From: Oscillospiraceae bacterium | GTDB lineage: Bacteria; Bacillota; Clostridia; Oscillospirales; JAAYXM01 | Reading direction: 5' to 3' | Length of the DNA: 38,615 bases | Assembly: GCA_017439555.1 (NCBI GenBank) | Contig: JAFSIZ010000125.1 | Location: 1 to 38,615 of the forward strand | Part shown: piece by piece, positions 1 to 8,551 of the stretch | Layout of the letters: every line of letters begins with the position of its first letter | Position numbering within the stretch: the stretch's first letter is position 1 | Position numbers and translations under genes: made by a program | The notes under the pieces: generated by a model | The model's database searches: none | What the model was told of the DNA's origin: nothing | The model's input: the letters and a program-made list of their open reading frames with translations, nothing else

Positions 1-528
1 ATGAGCAAAAGCGGGGTTTTGCGGTTCATTTACAGCAAAATATAAATCAAGATAAATGAAGGCCGCCATTAAGTATGTTTTTCCTGCACCCATCGGTAAG
101 CTGAAGAGATAATCGGTATACGAAACACCATAAAAAGCAGCACGAAAGAATCCGTCATAATCAATACTTGACGGATCTTTCTTGATTTGTTTCTCGAGCT
201 TCTGGGAAACTTGTTCGCCTTTATCGTTTTTCAAGAGAGAATACTCGAACAAAGCCGTAGCAGTGGGATTTTGTTCCAAAAAATCACGAGCAGCAGCGGA
301 CAACTCAACGGTGTCTAAGTCAATGCTGTTGAAAACACCTTGCTTGAATAAATTTTCCAACGGTTTGCATTCGCAAGCAATTTTGAGGAACAGATACACC
401 TTGATAGCTTCAATCTGAGCATCGCGCATTTGCCCGGTTTTCTCTATGTATTCAATTAAATTACAAACAGTGCATTGCTCTGAACTATACCAATCTTTGC
501 ACTTGTTCTCTATCATTTTATAGAACAT
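1..528 (-). CDS. Type III restriction-like DEAD/DEAH helicase, N-terminal part
   Basis: The minus strand is open for exactly 176 codons from ATG at 528 to the left edge, so only the N-terminus is present. The protein begins MFYKMIENKCKDWY. It has a Q-motif-like stretch, TGQMRDAQIEAIKVYLFLK, at about residues 31-49, and a Walker A motif SLPMGAGKT at about 143-151. This spacing is typical of Res subunits of type III restriction enzymes and related SF2 helicase-nucleases, which bind ATP and translocate on DNA; the nuclease and later helicase motifs would lie outside the window. A GGTGG ribosome site lies about 8 bases upstream; an in-frame GTG at 540 is an alternative start. The promoter at 559-587 fits. 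The family is clear from the motifs; the exact system (type III R-M or a stand-alone defence helicase) cannot be told. Confidence 0.75.
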   Translation of the reverse strand, partial: MFYKMIENKCKDWYSSEQCTVCNLIEYIEKTGQMRDAQIEAIKVYLFLKIACECKPLENLFKQGVFNSIDLDTVELSAAARDFLEQNPTATALFEYSLLKNDKGEQVSQKLEKQIKKDPSSIDYDGFFRAAFYGVSYTDYLFSLPMGAGKTYLMAAFIYLDLYFAVNEPQNPAFAH

Positions 529-558
529 ATCGATTCCCACCAAACTATAATTTAATTT

Positions 559-587
559 ATTATATCATTTTTTGTGAATACGCGCAA
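559..587 (-). promoter_or_regulatory. SigA-type promoter of the helicase gene
   Basis: On the minus strand TTGCGC (582-587) and TATAAT (559-564) are separated by 17 bp, about 30 bases upstream of the ATG at 528. The -35 box abuts the tail of the neighbouring terminator. Confidence 0.65.
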
Positions 588-588
588 C

Positions 589-625
589 AAAAAAAGAGAC
601 CTTCGATGAAGGTCTCTCTTTTTTT
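589..625 (-). terminator. Rho-independent terminator (bidirectional shape)
   Basis: Nine-bp stem GAGACCTTC/GAAGGTCTC (596-604, 608-616) with a 3-base loop. It is flanked by A-runs on one side and T-runs on the other. It ends the zinc-ribbon gene whose stop is at 633. Confidence 0.85.
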
Positions 626-632
626 GCGTTTA

Positions 633-917
633 TTACTGATTATCTTCCTGGCGCATCTTTGCAAAGCAATCGCTGCAGTATACAGGACGATCAGTCTTCG
701 GCTCGAACGGAACCTTTGCTTCGCCGCCGCATGCTGCGCATACAGCTGTGAAGTATTCTCTCGGACCGCGGCTTGCAGCCTTACGAGCGTCGCGGCATGC
801 CTTACAACGCTGCGGCTCATTCTGGAATCCGCGCTCTGCGTAGAACTCCTGCTCGCCTGCTGTGAATACGAAATCTGCTCCGCATTCTTTGCACTTTAAT
901 GTCTTGTCTTCGTACAT
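633..917 (-). CDS. Zinc-ribbon domain protein (zf-trcl type)
   Basis: A 94-residue protein with two Cys-pair modules. The first has KCKECGADFVFTAGEQEFY, then GF and CKACRDARK, the hallmark of the small zinc-ribbon family Pfam calls probable zinc-binding domain (zf-trcl). The second has CAACGGEAKVPFEP and YCSDCF, a four-cysteine zinc knuckle seen at the C-terminus of these proteins in Clostridia. The function of the family is unknown; nucleic-acid or protein binding is only inferred from the fold. The start ATG (917) has an AGAGAGGG ribosome site. It is downstream of sigH on the same strand, separated by a 120-bp structured-looking leader (see findings), and followed by a terminator. Confidence 0.85.
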   Translation of the reverse strand: MYEDKTLKCKECGADFVFTAGEQEFYAERGFQNEPQRCKACRDARKAASRGPREYFTAVCAACGGEAKVPFEPKTDRPVYCSDCFAKMRQEDNQ

Positions 918-921
918 TTTG

Positions 922-1030
922 ATACCCTCTCTTTGACTTAAGACTTGCCCCAGGACGGACTTTCACCGACACCTCAATGTTTGCGCTCTGTTTAGTTGTT
1001 AAGCTACTTGGGCATTTGTAATATATTGCT
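922..1030 (-). promoter_or_regulatory. Candidate structured leader of the zinc-ribbon gene
   Basis: Between the sigH stop and the zinc-ribbon ATG the transcript strand contains UGCCC (forward 1010-1014) complementary to GGGCA (946-950), and GCUUAA (999-1004) complementary to UUAAGU (936-941). The two pairings interleave as an H-type pseudoknot. A small CGG/CCG hairpin lies between them. The last strand ends about 8-10 bases before the AGAGAGGG ribosome site. No known riboswitch class was recognised. Pairing was found by eye without folding. Confidence 0.35.
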
Positions 1031-1038
1031 AAACGGTT

Positions 1039-1686
1039 TTACCCGTTGTCGCCTTGTTTTTCGAGATACTGCGCAATCTTGCGCCGTATTCTCTGAACCG
1101 CGTTATCAACTGACTTCTGCGGCTTTGAGAGCTTTTCTGAAATCTCAGCATAGGAAAGACCTTCGAGATAAAGCTCCAACACGTTTCTTTCAAACTTCGA
1201 CAGCAACTCTGAAACCGCTTTCAAAAGCTCGTTGCAGGTTTCTTCATTTATAACCTTTTCCACAGGATCAAGCGCTATATCCGAAGTGAATGCTGCATTT
1301 TCAACATAGATTCCTATATTCTCACAGCTCGCCATCGATACATAGTTGTTGAGCGGAGAATGCTTGCCGCGCATCGAATTGCGTATTGCCGAATATATTC
1401 TGTTGCGGATGCAATATACGGCAAAGGTTTTAAAGGAGACGTGGCGCGCTGCATCAAACTCTGCAATCGCTTTGATAACTCCTATCATTCCCTCCTGAAT
1501 AAGATCTTCGGCATCACCGCCGGCCAGAAAATATGACCTTGCGATGCTTCGCACATAAGATGAATATCTCAGTATCAGGAACTCTTCCGCGCGAATATCT
1601 CCGCCGCGGATAAGGGTTATCAGCTCTTCGTCTTTTAAACCTTCAAAAATCTGCAAAACAGGAACCACCAATTGATTTATTATCAT
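1039..1686 (-). CDS. sigH: RNA polymerase sigma-H factor, sporulation/stationary phase
   Basis: A 215-residue sigma-70 family protein, close to the 218 residues of Bacillus SigH. Region 2 (about residues 40-115) carries DAEDLIQEGMIGVIKAIAEFD and SFKTFAVYCIRNRI, the core-binding and -10 recognition helices in their SigH form. Region 4 (about 160-210) carries FERNVLELYLEGLSYAEI, a helix-turn-helix for -35 recognition. SigH directs entry into sporulation and competence-type genes in Firmicutes, which supports an endospore former. A perfect consensus promoter lies directly upstream: its -10 box ends 5 bases before the ATG, so the ATG would be at or within a base or two of the transcription start and no Shine-Dalgarno is possible. 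I saw no better internal start with a ribosome site, so the start is uncertain. Confidence 0.92.
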   Translation of the reverse strand: MIINQLVVPVLQIFEGLKDEELITLIRGGDIRAEEFLILRYSSYVRSIARSYFLAGGDAEDLIQEGMIGVIKAIAEFDAARHVSFKTFAVYCIRNRIYSAIRNSMRGKHSPLNNYVSMASCENIGIYVENAAFTSDIALDPVEKVINEETCNELLKAVSELLSKFERNVLELYLEGLSYAEISEKLSKPQKSVDNAVQRIRRKIAQYLEKQGDNG

Positions 1687-1691
1687 CTTGT

Positions 1692-1720
1692 ATTATAAAC
1701 GAGCTTTTTCAAAATGTCAA
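1692..1720 (-). promoter_or_regulatory. Consensus SigA promoter of sigH
   Basis: TTGACA (1715-1720) and TATAAT (1692-1697) with a 17-bp spacer on the minus strand, a full match to the vegetative consensus. The -10 box is 5 bases from the sigH ATG. Confidence 0.85.
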
Positions 1721-1780
1721 GTAAAAATTACAAAAGTTTGATATTTTTTTAATATTTTTTTATCAGAAACGACAAAATGT

Positions 1781-1900
1781 TTATTTTTTAGTTTCTTTTC
1801 TTACTTTTGCAACTGCCGCAATGTAACGTGTCAGCTCTTTATCCCCACTGTCGGGAACAGCACCTGCTTTAAAAAGCTTTTCTGTTACAGCCCATCGCCT
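1781..1900 (-). other. 39-codon open frame in phase after the ruvB stop
   Basis: Directly after the ruvB TAG (1901-1903) the same frame stays open for 39 codons and ends in TAA at 1781. It starts RWAVTEKLFKAGAVPDSGDK and ends AKVRKETKK. The composition looks protein-like (Lys/Ala-rich) but there is no ATG, GTG or TTG in the frame. It may be the tail of a lost gene, a readthrough extension or chance. RuvB proteins do not normally have such a tail. Nothing else is seen in the 214-bp gap apart from the AT-rich sigH promoter region. Confidence 0.3.
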
Positions 1901-2950
1901 CTACAGCGAAATCTGCCCGTCAAACGGAATATTCAGATGCTCATAAGCCTTCTGTGTCACGCATCTTCCACGCGGTGTTCTGCTCAAAAAGCCGAGCTGC
2001 ATAAGATATGGCTCCACAACATCTTCGATTGTGACCGCCTCTTCACCTATTGTCGCCGCAAGTGTGTCGAGCCCGACAGGACCTCCGGCAAAATTATAGA
2101 TTATGCTTTCGATAACGCGCCTGTCTGTCATATCCAGGCCTATCTCATCTATTTCCAGAGCCGAGAGCGCCATATCCGCAACCTCACGTGTTATTTCGCC
2201 GTCCGCTCTTACTTCCGCGAAATCCCTAACGCGCTTGAGTATTCTGTTTGCAATACGCGGTGTGCCACGGCTTCTCCTCGCAATCTCTGCGGCACCGGAA
2301 TCATCCGCTCTTATCCCAAGGATGTCAGCGTTGCGCTTGACAATACCGGAAAGCTCCTCCGGAGTATACAGCTCCAGCCTCATAATGACGCCGAAGCGGT
2401 CACGCAGCGGAGAGGTAAGCTGACCTGCCCGTGTTGTTGCACCGATAAGAGTGAACTTATGAAGCCCCAATCTCACACTTCTTGCTGATGGCCCCTTACC
2501 TATGATTATATCAAGCGCATAATCCTCCATCGCAGGATAGAGAATTTCCTCAATACTGCGGTTGAGCCTATGAATCTCGTCTATAAAGAGAATATCCCCT
2601 TCGTTAAGGCTCGTGAGCAGAGCTGCAAGATCTCCTGTTTTTTCAATTGCCGGCCCTGAGGTCGTGCGTATGTTGACGCCCATCTCGTTTGCAATTATTG
2701 TGGCAAGTGTCGTCTTTCCAAGCCCCGGAGGACCATAGAGAAGAACGTGATCAAGCGATTCACTGCGGCTTCTGGCTGCTTCTATATACACTTTGAGCTG
2801 ATCCTTGACCTTGTCCTGCCCCGTATATTCCGCAAGGGTCTTCGGCCTGAGCGTATTTTCGTGCTCATCCCTGTTGGTGAGCATTGACGACACCATACGT
2901 TCGTCTTCTGCATACTCCTCAGCAGACGGGCTGTTGAATTCGATACTCAT
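1901..2950 (-). CDS. ruvB: Holliday junction branch migration ATPase RuvB
   Basis: A 349-residue AAA+ motor that forms hexameric rings on either side of a RuvA-bound Holliday junction and drives branch migration. Walker A GPPGLGKT is at residues 73-80, Walker [10 protein letters not shown] at about 121-129, and the sensor/arginine-finger region [18 protein letters not shown] follows. The C-terminal winged helix includes [16 protein letters not shown], typical of RuvB. ATG at 2950 follows a GAGGGAGAG ribosome site and lies 16 bp after the ruvA stop. It is the last gene of the ftsK-ygiQ-ruvC-ruvA-ruvB operon. It is slightly longer at the N-terminus than Bacillus RuvB (334). Confidence 0.97.
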   Translation of the reverse strand: MSIEFNSPSAEEYAEDERMVSSMLTNRDEHENTLRPKTLAEYTGQDKVKDQLKVYIEAARSRSESLDHVLLYGPPGLGKTTLATIIANEMGVNIRTTSGPAIEKTGDLAALLTSLNEGDILFIDEIHRLNRSIEEILYPAMEDYALDIIIGKGPSARSVRLGLHKFTLIGATTRAGQLTSPLRDRFGVIMRLELYTPEELSGIVKRNADILGIRADDSGAAEIARRSRGTPRIANRILKRVRDFAEVRADGEITREVADMALSALEIDEIGLDMTDRRVIESIIYNFAGGPVGLDTLAATIGEEAVTIEDVVEPYLMQLGFLSRTPRGRCVTQKAYEHLNIPFDGQISL

Positions 2951-2966
2951 AACTCTCCCTCGCTTT

Positions 2967-3572
2967 CTATCTCATAAGCCGCGCAAGCGCAAGCTTGATA
3001 ATATCTTCCACAGACATACCCGATGTATCGACACCGCGAAGCGCCGCACCGATTTCGTCTTTTCCATAACCGAGCGCCGAAAGAGCCTCAGCCGCCTCAC
3101 CATCTGCACCGGAGGTTTGCGGAACATAGGCGCCGCGAGTAATCTCGCTGACATCTATGCTGCTCTTTGCAATCTTATCCTTGAGCTCAAGAATTATTCT
3201 TCCTGCAAGCTTTTTCCCGACACCGCTTGCCGCGAGGATCGGTTTGTCATCGCCTGTTGTCACGGCAAGAGCAAGCTCGGAAGGCGTGACGGCAGAAAGG
3301 ATCGACAGCGCGACCTTCGGCCCGACACCAGAAATCGATGTCAAAAGCTTGAAGGTGACGAGCTCGTCCTTATCGTAGAAGCAAAAAAGCTCAAGTGCAT
3401 CTTCACGGACATTGAGATGAGTGTGAAGCTTTGCGGAAACGCCAACCTTCAGCTTTGCAACTGTGTTGAGTGATGCGTTGCACGCAAAACCGACACCGCC
3501 CACATCAATAACAACGAGATTCGGTTCAAGCTCCGCAACCGTTCCGTTTAAATAGCTAAACATATCTTTCAC
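2967..3572 (-). CDS. ruvA: Holliday junction DNA helicase subunit RuvA
   Basis: A 201-residue protein of standard length that binds four-way junctions as a tetramer and loads RuvB. The N-terminal OB fold (about 1-62) begins [20 protein letters not shown]. Two helix-hairpin-helix motifs follow, with [13 protein letters not shown] and [20 protein letters not shown] (about 80-130). The C-terminal domain III that contacts RuvB has [22 protein letters not shown] 3572 has a TGGAGTG ribosome site and is 6 bp downstream of the ruvC stop, so the two are co-translated in one operon with ruvB. Confidence 0.97.
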   Translation of the reverse strand: MKDMFSYLNGTVAELEPNLVVIDVGGVGFACNASLNTVAKLKVGVSAKLHTHLNVREDALELFCFYDKDELVTFKLLTSISGVGPKVALSILSAVTPSELALAVTTGDDKPILAASGVGKKLAGRIILELKDKIAKSSIDVSEITRGAYVPQTSGADGEAAEALSALGYGKDEIGAALRGVDTSGMSVEDIIKLALARLMR

Positions 3573-3578
3573 TCCATA

Positions 3579-4061
3579 TTACAAATTCATAAGCAAACTT
3601 CCCGTTGTGTTAGCATGACACAACGCGATTGCAAGCGCATCTGCCGCATCGTCCGGACGCGGTATTTTTTTCAGCCCGAGAAGGCGTTTCGTCATATCCA
3701 TTATCTGTTGCTTCTCTGCCCTGCCATAGCCGACAACAGACATTTTAACCTGAAGCGGTGTATACTCGTGCACCTTCACACCACACTTCACACACGCAAG
3801 AACAATCACACCTCTTGCCTGAGAAACATTTATTGCAGTCTTTTCATTTGTATTGAAATAAAGCTTTTCAATCGCCACGTGATCCGGCCTGAAGGTACGG
3901 AGAAGCTCTGTCATATTGTCATAAATTTCCGCGAGTCTGTCTTCAATAGGTATTCCTGCTTCTGTGCGGATAACGCCATATGCAAGCGGTTTCATTCCGT
4001 TTGTATCAAGCACACCGTAGCCGACAATTGCATACCCCGGGTCTATTCCGAGAATAATCAT
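3579..4061 (-). CDS. ruvC: Crossover junction endodeoxyribonuclease RuvC
   Basis: A 160-residue Holliday junction resolvase with an RNase H-like fold. The four acidic catalytic residues expected for RuvC are all visible: D7 in GIDPG, E65 in AIEKLYF, and D138 and D141 in RPDDAADALAIALCH. It cuts symmetrically at junctions moved by RuvAB. Its ATG (4061) overlaps the stop of the radical SAM gene by 4 bases (ATGA), a sign of translational coupling. Many Firmicutes use RecU instead; a ruvC-ruvA-ruvB order is common in Clostridia. Confidence 0.96.
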   Translation of the reverse strand: MIILGIDPGYAIVGYGVLDTNGMKPLAYGVIRTEAGIPIEDRLAEIYDNMTELLRTFRPDHVAIEKLYFNTNEKTAINVSQARGVIVLACVKCGVKVHEYTPLQVKMSVVGYGRAEKQQIMDMTKRLLGLKKIPRPDDAADALAIALCHANTTGSLLMNL

Positions 4062-5938
4062 CTTCTGCCCCTGCCTTTCCGCCTGTCGCTTCCACGCTCG
4101 AACGGACGGGATGCATCCGGAGCTTTTCTGCGAGCACCGCTCGGTTTATCCGGATGAATCAGGCAACGCTTGGCGTTTCCGATAAGATCCTCTCTTCCTG
4201 CCTTTTTCAGCGCCTCTTTAACGAGCGCACGGCATTCCGGCCTGCGCCATTGAAGCAAAGCGCGCTGCATTGCCTTTTCCGATGGATCCCTCGGAACATA
4301 AACGCTTTCCATAGTGTTCGGATCAAGCCCCGTATAATACATACACGTTGCGATTGTGCCCGGAGTCGGATAGAAATCCTGAACCTGCTCCGGCATATGT
4401 CCGATGCTGTTGAGATATTCCGCAAGCCCGACTGCATCGCGCAGTGTGCATCCAGGATGTGATGAAATTAAATAGGGCACAAGGAACTGGTTTTTATTAT
4501 ATTTTTCATCAAGCTCAAAGAACTTTTTATAGAAGCGGCGGTAGACATCGAAATGAGGCTTATTCATATATTTCAGCACGCTGTCACACGAATGCTCCGG
4601 AGCAACCTTGAGCTGACCGCTTACATGATATTTTACAAGCTCATGGAAAAACTCATCATTCTTATCCGCCATAACATAATCAAACCTTACGCCCGAACGA
4701 ATGAACACACGTTTTACCTTCGGTAGCTCACGCAGCTTTCGGAGAAGCTCGATGTAATCATTGTGGTCAACTCTCAGATTTTTACACGGACGCGGAGCGA
4801 GGCAGTTCTTTTTGCACATTCCGCGCTCCTTCTGCTCAGGACAGGACGGCGCTCTGAAATTCGCTGTCGGGCCGCCGACATCGTGGATATAGCCTTTGAA
4901 ATCGCTCATCTGAGTTAGTTTTTTTGCTTCATCAACAACAGAATCGTGGCTTCTGGTGCTTATCATTCTGCCCTGATGAAATGCAAGAGAGCAAAAATTA
5001 CATCCGCCGAAACAGCCGCGGTTATGGATTATAGAAAACTTGACCTCTTCTATAGCCTTCACGCCACCGAGCTTTTCATAAGAAGGATGATAATCTCTCA
5101 TATACGGCAGCTCATAGACCTCATCAAACCGCGCTGTGCTTATCGGATATTGAGGCGGAGTCTGCACAACAAACACATCTCCGTGTTTCTGCACTACAGC
5201 ACGTCCTCGAACGGCATCCTGCTCGTCCTGCTCTGTTTTTGAAGCTATTGCATATTTTCTCTTATCCTTCTTCACCTCGTCATATGACGGCACTGTGACA
5301 AACGGATATATGCAATCGTCCATTGTAGCGGATTTATATACCGTACCGCGGATGTTTTTTATATCCGCTATCGCCACGCCTTCATTCAGCGCATCTGCAA
5401 GCTGAACTATCGTATCCTCCCCCATACCGAACATAAGCAGGTCTGCACCGGATTCGATAAGCTCAGAACGGCGCACCGTATCATCCCAATAGTCATAATG
5501 AGCAAACCTGCGCAGTGAGGCTTCAAGCCCTCCTGCCGCTATCGGGAGATCGGGATATGCACGTCTCGCCATTCTGCAATATGTCGTCATTGCGCGATCG
5601 GGCCGCTTCCCCATCACTCCGCCGGGCGTATAGTCATCACGGCGGCGGCGATGCTTTGCAACTGTATAATGAGCGACCATAGAATCAATATTACCGCCCG
5701 TCACGAGGATTCCAAGGCGCGGCTTGCCAAGCGCACGGAACGCCTCAACATCCTTCCAATCGGGCTGAGAAAGAATTGCCACGCGATAGCCTGCAGCTTC
5801 AAGCACACGCGATATTACAGCCACGCCGAAGCTCGGGTGGTCAACATACGCATCTCCCGTTATATACAGGAAATCATAGAAATCCCATCCGCGTTTTTCC
5901 ATATCCGCTTTGCAAATCGGCAAAAAATCGTTTCCCAT
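4058..5938 (-). CDS. YgiQ family radical SAM protein (UPF0313)
   Basis: A 626-residue protein of the YgiQ family. It has the N-terminal family signature FLPICKADMEKRGWDFYDF followed by YITGDAYVDHPSFG. The radical-SAM iron-sulfur motif CFGGCNFC has cysteines at about residues 309, 313 and 316. A second cysteine cluster (CKKNCLAPRPCKN) follows, and the tail is very basic (RRKGRGRR). The substrate is not known for the family; SAM-dependent radical chemistry is inferred from the motif. An ATG in the same frame 15 codons upstream (5983) would overlap ftsK; I chose 5938 because the family begins at this point and ftsK ends at 5947. The ribosome site GAGAGGAA lies in the end of ftsK, somewhat far (about 15 bases). 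Confidence 0.93.
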   Translation of the reverse strand: MGNDFLPICKADMEKRGWDFYDFLYITGDAYVDHPSFGVAVISRVLEAAGYRVAILSQPDWKDVEAFRALGKPRLGILVTGGNIDSMVAHYTVAKHRRRRDDYTPGGVMGKRPDRAMTTYCRMARRAYPDLPIAAGGLEASLRRFAHYDYWDDTVRRSELIESGADLLMFGMGEDTIVQLADALNEGVAIADIKNIRGTVYKSATMDDCIYPFVTVPSYDEVKKDKRKYAIASKTEQDEQDAVRGRAVVQKHGDVFVVQTPPQYPISTARFDEVYELPYMRDYHPSYEKLGGVKAIEEVKFSIIHNRGCFGGCNFCSLAFHQGRMISTRSHDSVVDEAKKLTQMSDFKGYIHDVGGPTANFRAPSCPEQKERGMCKKNCLAPRPCKNLRVDHNDYIELLRKLRELPKVKRVFIRSGVRFDYVMADKNDEFFHELVKYHVSGQLKVAPEHSCDSVLKYMNKPHFDVYRRFYKKFFELDEKYNKNQFLVPYLISSHPGCTLRDAVGLAEYLNSIGHMPEQVQDFYPTPGTIATCMYYTGLDPNTMESVYVPRDPSEKAMQRALLQWRRPECRALVKEALKKAGREDLIGNAKRCLIHPDKPSGARRKAPDASRPFERGSDRRKGRGRR

Positions 5939-5946
5939 AAAGCGTG

Positions 5947-8424
5947 TTACATTTCCTCTCTGCGCATTTTCATCTCGCGCCATTCATCTCTTGTTATAAG
6001 AATTTTTCTTGGCTTTGAGCCTTCAAACTCTCCGACTATTCCGCGCTCTTCCATCTGGTCAATAATTCGCGCCGCACGCGAATAGCCGAGCTTCAACCGT
6101 CTCTGAAGCATTGAGGTTGATGCCTGCCCGGATTCAACCACAACATCAATTGCCGCCATAAGCATTTCGTCGGCATCGTCATCACCTGCGAATGCTCCGC
6201 CTTCGGCTGCGCCCTCATTCTGCTCAACCTGCTTTTCAATCTGATCGATAATATCCTGTGAATATTCTGCATTTCCGCCCTGCTTGACGAAATTCACAAC
6301 AGCTTCAACCTCATCGGAGGAAATGAAGCAGCCCTGAACACGCGTTGCTTTTCCTGCACCTATCGGCTCATACATCATATCACCTTTACCGATAAGTGCC
6401 TCTGCACCGGCCCTGCCGAGAATGATGTTTGATTCAAGCTTGGAAGAAACCGCGAATGCTATTCGCGACGGGACGTTTGCCTTTATAACACCTGTTATAA
6501 CGTCTGCGGACGGGCGCTGGGTCGCTATTATAAGATGCATTCCTGCAGCTCGCGCCATCTGCGTCAAGCGAAGGATAGAAGCTTCAACATCCTTTTTCGC
6601 AACCGTCATAAGGTCTGAAAGCTCGTCTATGACAATGACGATATTCGGCATCGGCTCAGCATCGCCGGACTTTGCTACAGCTTTGTTGTAGCCTTCCATA
6701 TTTCGGACTCCGTTCTTTGCGAACAGGTCATATCTTCTCATCATTTCAATAACCGCCCATTGAAGCGCACCTGCCGCCTTTTTCGGATCGGTAACAACAG
6801 GAATGAGAAGATGCGGTATGCCATTGTAGATACTGAGCTCAACCACCTTCGGGTCAACCATTATAAGACGGACCTGCTCAGGAGATGAGCGATAGAGAAG
6901 ACTTATTATAAGCGAATTGACACATACAGATTTACCTGAACCCGTTGTACCTGCTATAAGCATATGCGGAAGCTTTGCAATGTCCGATATTATACATTTG
7001 CCCGTAATATCCTTACCGAGAGCAAAAGCAACGTTACTGTCGTTCTTTGTAAATTCATCAGATGCGATAACCTCTGAAATATTTACAACCTGAACCGTCT
7101 TGTTCGGCACTTCGATACCGATAAGGGATTTACTCGGAACAGGAGCGATAAATACTCCTGTAACTCCAAGAGAGAGTGCGATATCGTCAGCCAGATTTGT
7201 AAGCCTTGACAGCTTTACACCTGCATCAAGTTTGACCTCAAAGCGTGTTACAGACGGGCCTCGGACTATGTTTACAACCTTTATGTCAATTCCGAAGCTC
7301 TTTCTAGTTTCACTCAGACGTATTCCGACGCTCTGCAGCTCTGCAGAGGCAGATGTCGTTTTCTCCGCAGACGGCGGATTGAGAAGTGACAACGGCGGAT
7401 ATGAATAGAGCGTTTTATTTTCTGCTTCCTCACTCTGAGGAGGAACAGCAAAGCCATCAGCGTTTGATATTACCTCATCGCGCTTTTCAAGCTCTTTTCT
7501 CTCGCTTTCTTCAATTGCTGCCAACACATCCTGAGTGAAGTTTTCTTCGTTTATGCGCACTTCCTCCTGCGTTTCCTCATCACTATTCTCCGTCACTTCT
7601 TCGATTTCCGCAGGCTTAGTCTCCAAAAACTCTTCTTCAAGAATCTCTGCCGGCGTCTTCACGCCTGCCGGTGCGAGTTCAAACGAACCGGAAGTCTTTT
7701 CTTCCCGAACCGGTGGCTCTGCAGGAGGGTCATCATCCAAAGGAATATCAATCTGCGTGCGCCTGCGTCGAGGAGGCTTCGGCGGTTCAGGCTTCTTTTC
7801 CTCAACAGGCAAGACCTCATCCTCTTCCTCATATTCAACCTCGTGGTGCATTCCGAGAATCAAGCCCTTGATTGCATCATACACAGCCATAACACTGAGA
7901 TCGAATGCCGTGAAAACAAGAAACACCAATGCTATAAGAAAAAGAACGACAGTTGCCACCGGACTTATCCATTTTACCAGAAGTGCCGTCGGATAACCTG
8001 CAAGAACTCCACCGCAGGATTTTACCATCTCCGCCCATGCAAGCTCTTCTGTTCCAACAAACGCATGTATGAGCCCAGCAAATGCATATGGAATCAGAAA
8101 CGCACTGACAACACGCCATCTGACAGGTTTTCCGCGACTGATGAACAGGAGAACAGCCACAAGAATAAGCGCAAATGGGAATACATAGAAGCCTATTCCT
8201 ATTCCACCAAGCAGAACGTTTCCGATAAAGTTTATGACACCTGCATCCACCCTGAACAAAGCAAGGAACGTAAGCAGTGCGCAAAACAACACAAGGAACG
8301 CCCAGCGCTGATTGAGCTGAGCGCGTCGCTTCTGCGTGATGCGCGTTGTTGTCTGCTTCTTTTTTTCGGTTGCCGTTGTCTTCTTTTTTGAAGCTGTTGA
8401 AGTTTTCTTACTCTTCTGTGCCAT
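5947..8424 (-). CDS. ftsK: DNA translocase FtsK/SpoIIIE
   Basis: An 825-residue septal DNA pump. A Lys/Thr-rich cytoplasmic start (1-38) is followed by about four membrane segments (about 41-57, 63-95, 105-123, 150-175). An acidic, proline-rich linker (about 195-360) leads to the RecA-like motor. Walker A GTTGSGKS has its lysine at about residue 498 and Walker B IVIVIDE is at about 595-601. A C-terminal winged-helix gamma domain (about 755-815, [21 protein letters not shown]) reads orienting sequences. Family members move chromosomes through the division or sporulation septum; here the vegetative (FtsK) and sporulation (SpoIIIE) roles cannot be separated. ATG 8424 has a GAGAGGT ribosome site. 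It is the first gene of the operon ending in ruvB. Confidence 0.96.
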   Translation of the reverse strand: MAQKSKKTSTASKKKTTATEKKKQTTTRITQKRRAQLNQRWAFLVLFCALLTFLALFRVDAGVINFIGNVLLGGIGIGFYVFPFALILVAVLLFISRGKPVRWRVVSAFLIPYAFAGLIHAFVGTEELAWAEMVKSCGGVLAGYPTALLVKWISPVATVVLFLIALVFLVFTAFDLSVMAVYDAIKGLILGMHHEVEYEEEDEVLPVEEKKPEPPKPPRRRRTQIDIPLDDDPPAEPPVREEKTSGSFELAPAGVKTPAEILEEEFLETKPAEIEEVTENSDEETQEEVRINEENFTQDVLAAIEESERKELEKRDEVISNADGFAVPPQSEEAENKTLYSYPPLSLLNPPSAEKTTSASAELQSVGIRLSETRKSFGIDIKVVNIVRGPSVTRFEVKLDAGVKLSRLTNLADDIALSLGVTGVFIAPVPSKSLIGIEVPNKTVQVVNISEVIASDEFTKNDSNVAFALGKDITGKCIISDIAKLPHMLIAGTTGSGKSVCVNSLIISLLYRSSPEQVRLIMVDPKVVELSIYNGIPHLLIPVVTDPKKAAGALQWAVIEMMRRYDLFAKNGVRNMEGYNKAVAKSGDAEPMPNIVIVIDELSDLMTVAKKDVEASILRLTQMARAAGMHLIIATQRPSADVITGVIKANVPSRIAFAVSSKLESNIILGRAGAEALIGKGDMMYEPIGAGKATRVQGCFISSDEVEAVVNFVKQGGNAEYSQDIIDQIEKQVEQNEGAAEGGAFAGDDDADEMLMAAIDVVVESGQASTSMLQRRLKLGYSRAARIIDQMEERGIVGEFEGSKPRKILITRDEWREMKMRREEM

Positions 8425-8465
8425 ATATGTAACCTCTCAAAAAACTTTGATAATTTCACTATTAT

Positions 8466-8494
8466 AGTATAACACATATCTTTTTAAATTTCCA
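8466..8494 (-). promoter_or_regulatory. Possible SigA promoter of the ftsK operon
   Basis: TGGAAA (8489-8494) and TATACT (8466-8471) with a 17-bp spacer on the minus strand. A second TATAAT overlaps at 8461-8466 without a good -35. The placement is about 40 bases before ftsK. Confidence 0.45.
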
Positions 8495-8500
8495 GTAAAT

Positions 8501-8537
8501 AAAACAAGAATCCGGATGCATAAAGCACCCGGATTCT
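8501..8537 (-). terminator. Terminator of the D-malate dehydrogenase gene
   Basis: Thirteen-bp hairpin centred on GAATCCGG (8507-8519 with 8525-8537), one G-U pair in the RNA, followed on the minus strand by a T-rich tail. Confidence 0.85.
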
Positions 8538-8551
8538 TCTCTCCGCAAAAA

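Noticed and set aside
922..1030. Cobalamin or ZTP riboswitch in the zinc-ribbon leader
   Set aside because: Fragments such as GGTGAAAGTCCG recall B12-type elements but the region is about half the needed length and the other conserved blocks are missing.
2103..2423. 106-residue plus-strand ORF inside ruvB, and similar antisense ORFs
   Set aside because: Low-complexity Ser/Arg/Leu-rich translation of the antisense of a clear gene; no ribosome site.
4154..4462. Plus-strand ORFs opposite ygiQ and ftsK
   Set aside because: Shadow frames of conserved minus-strand genes.
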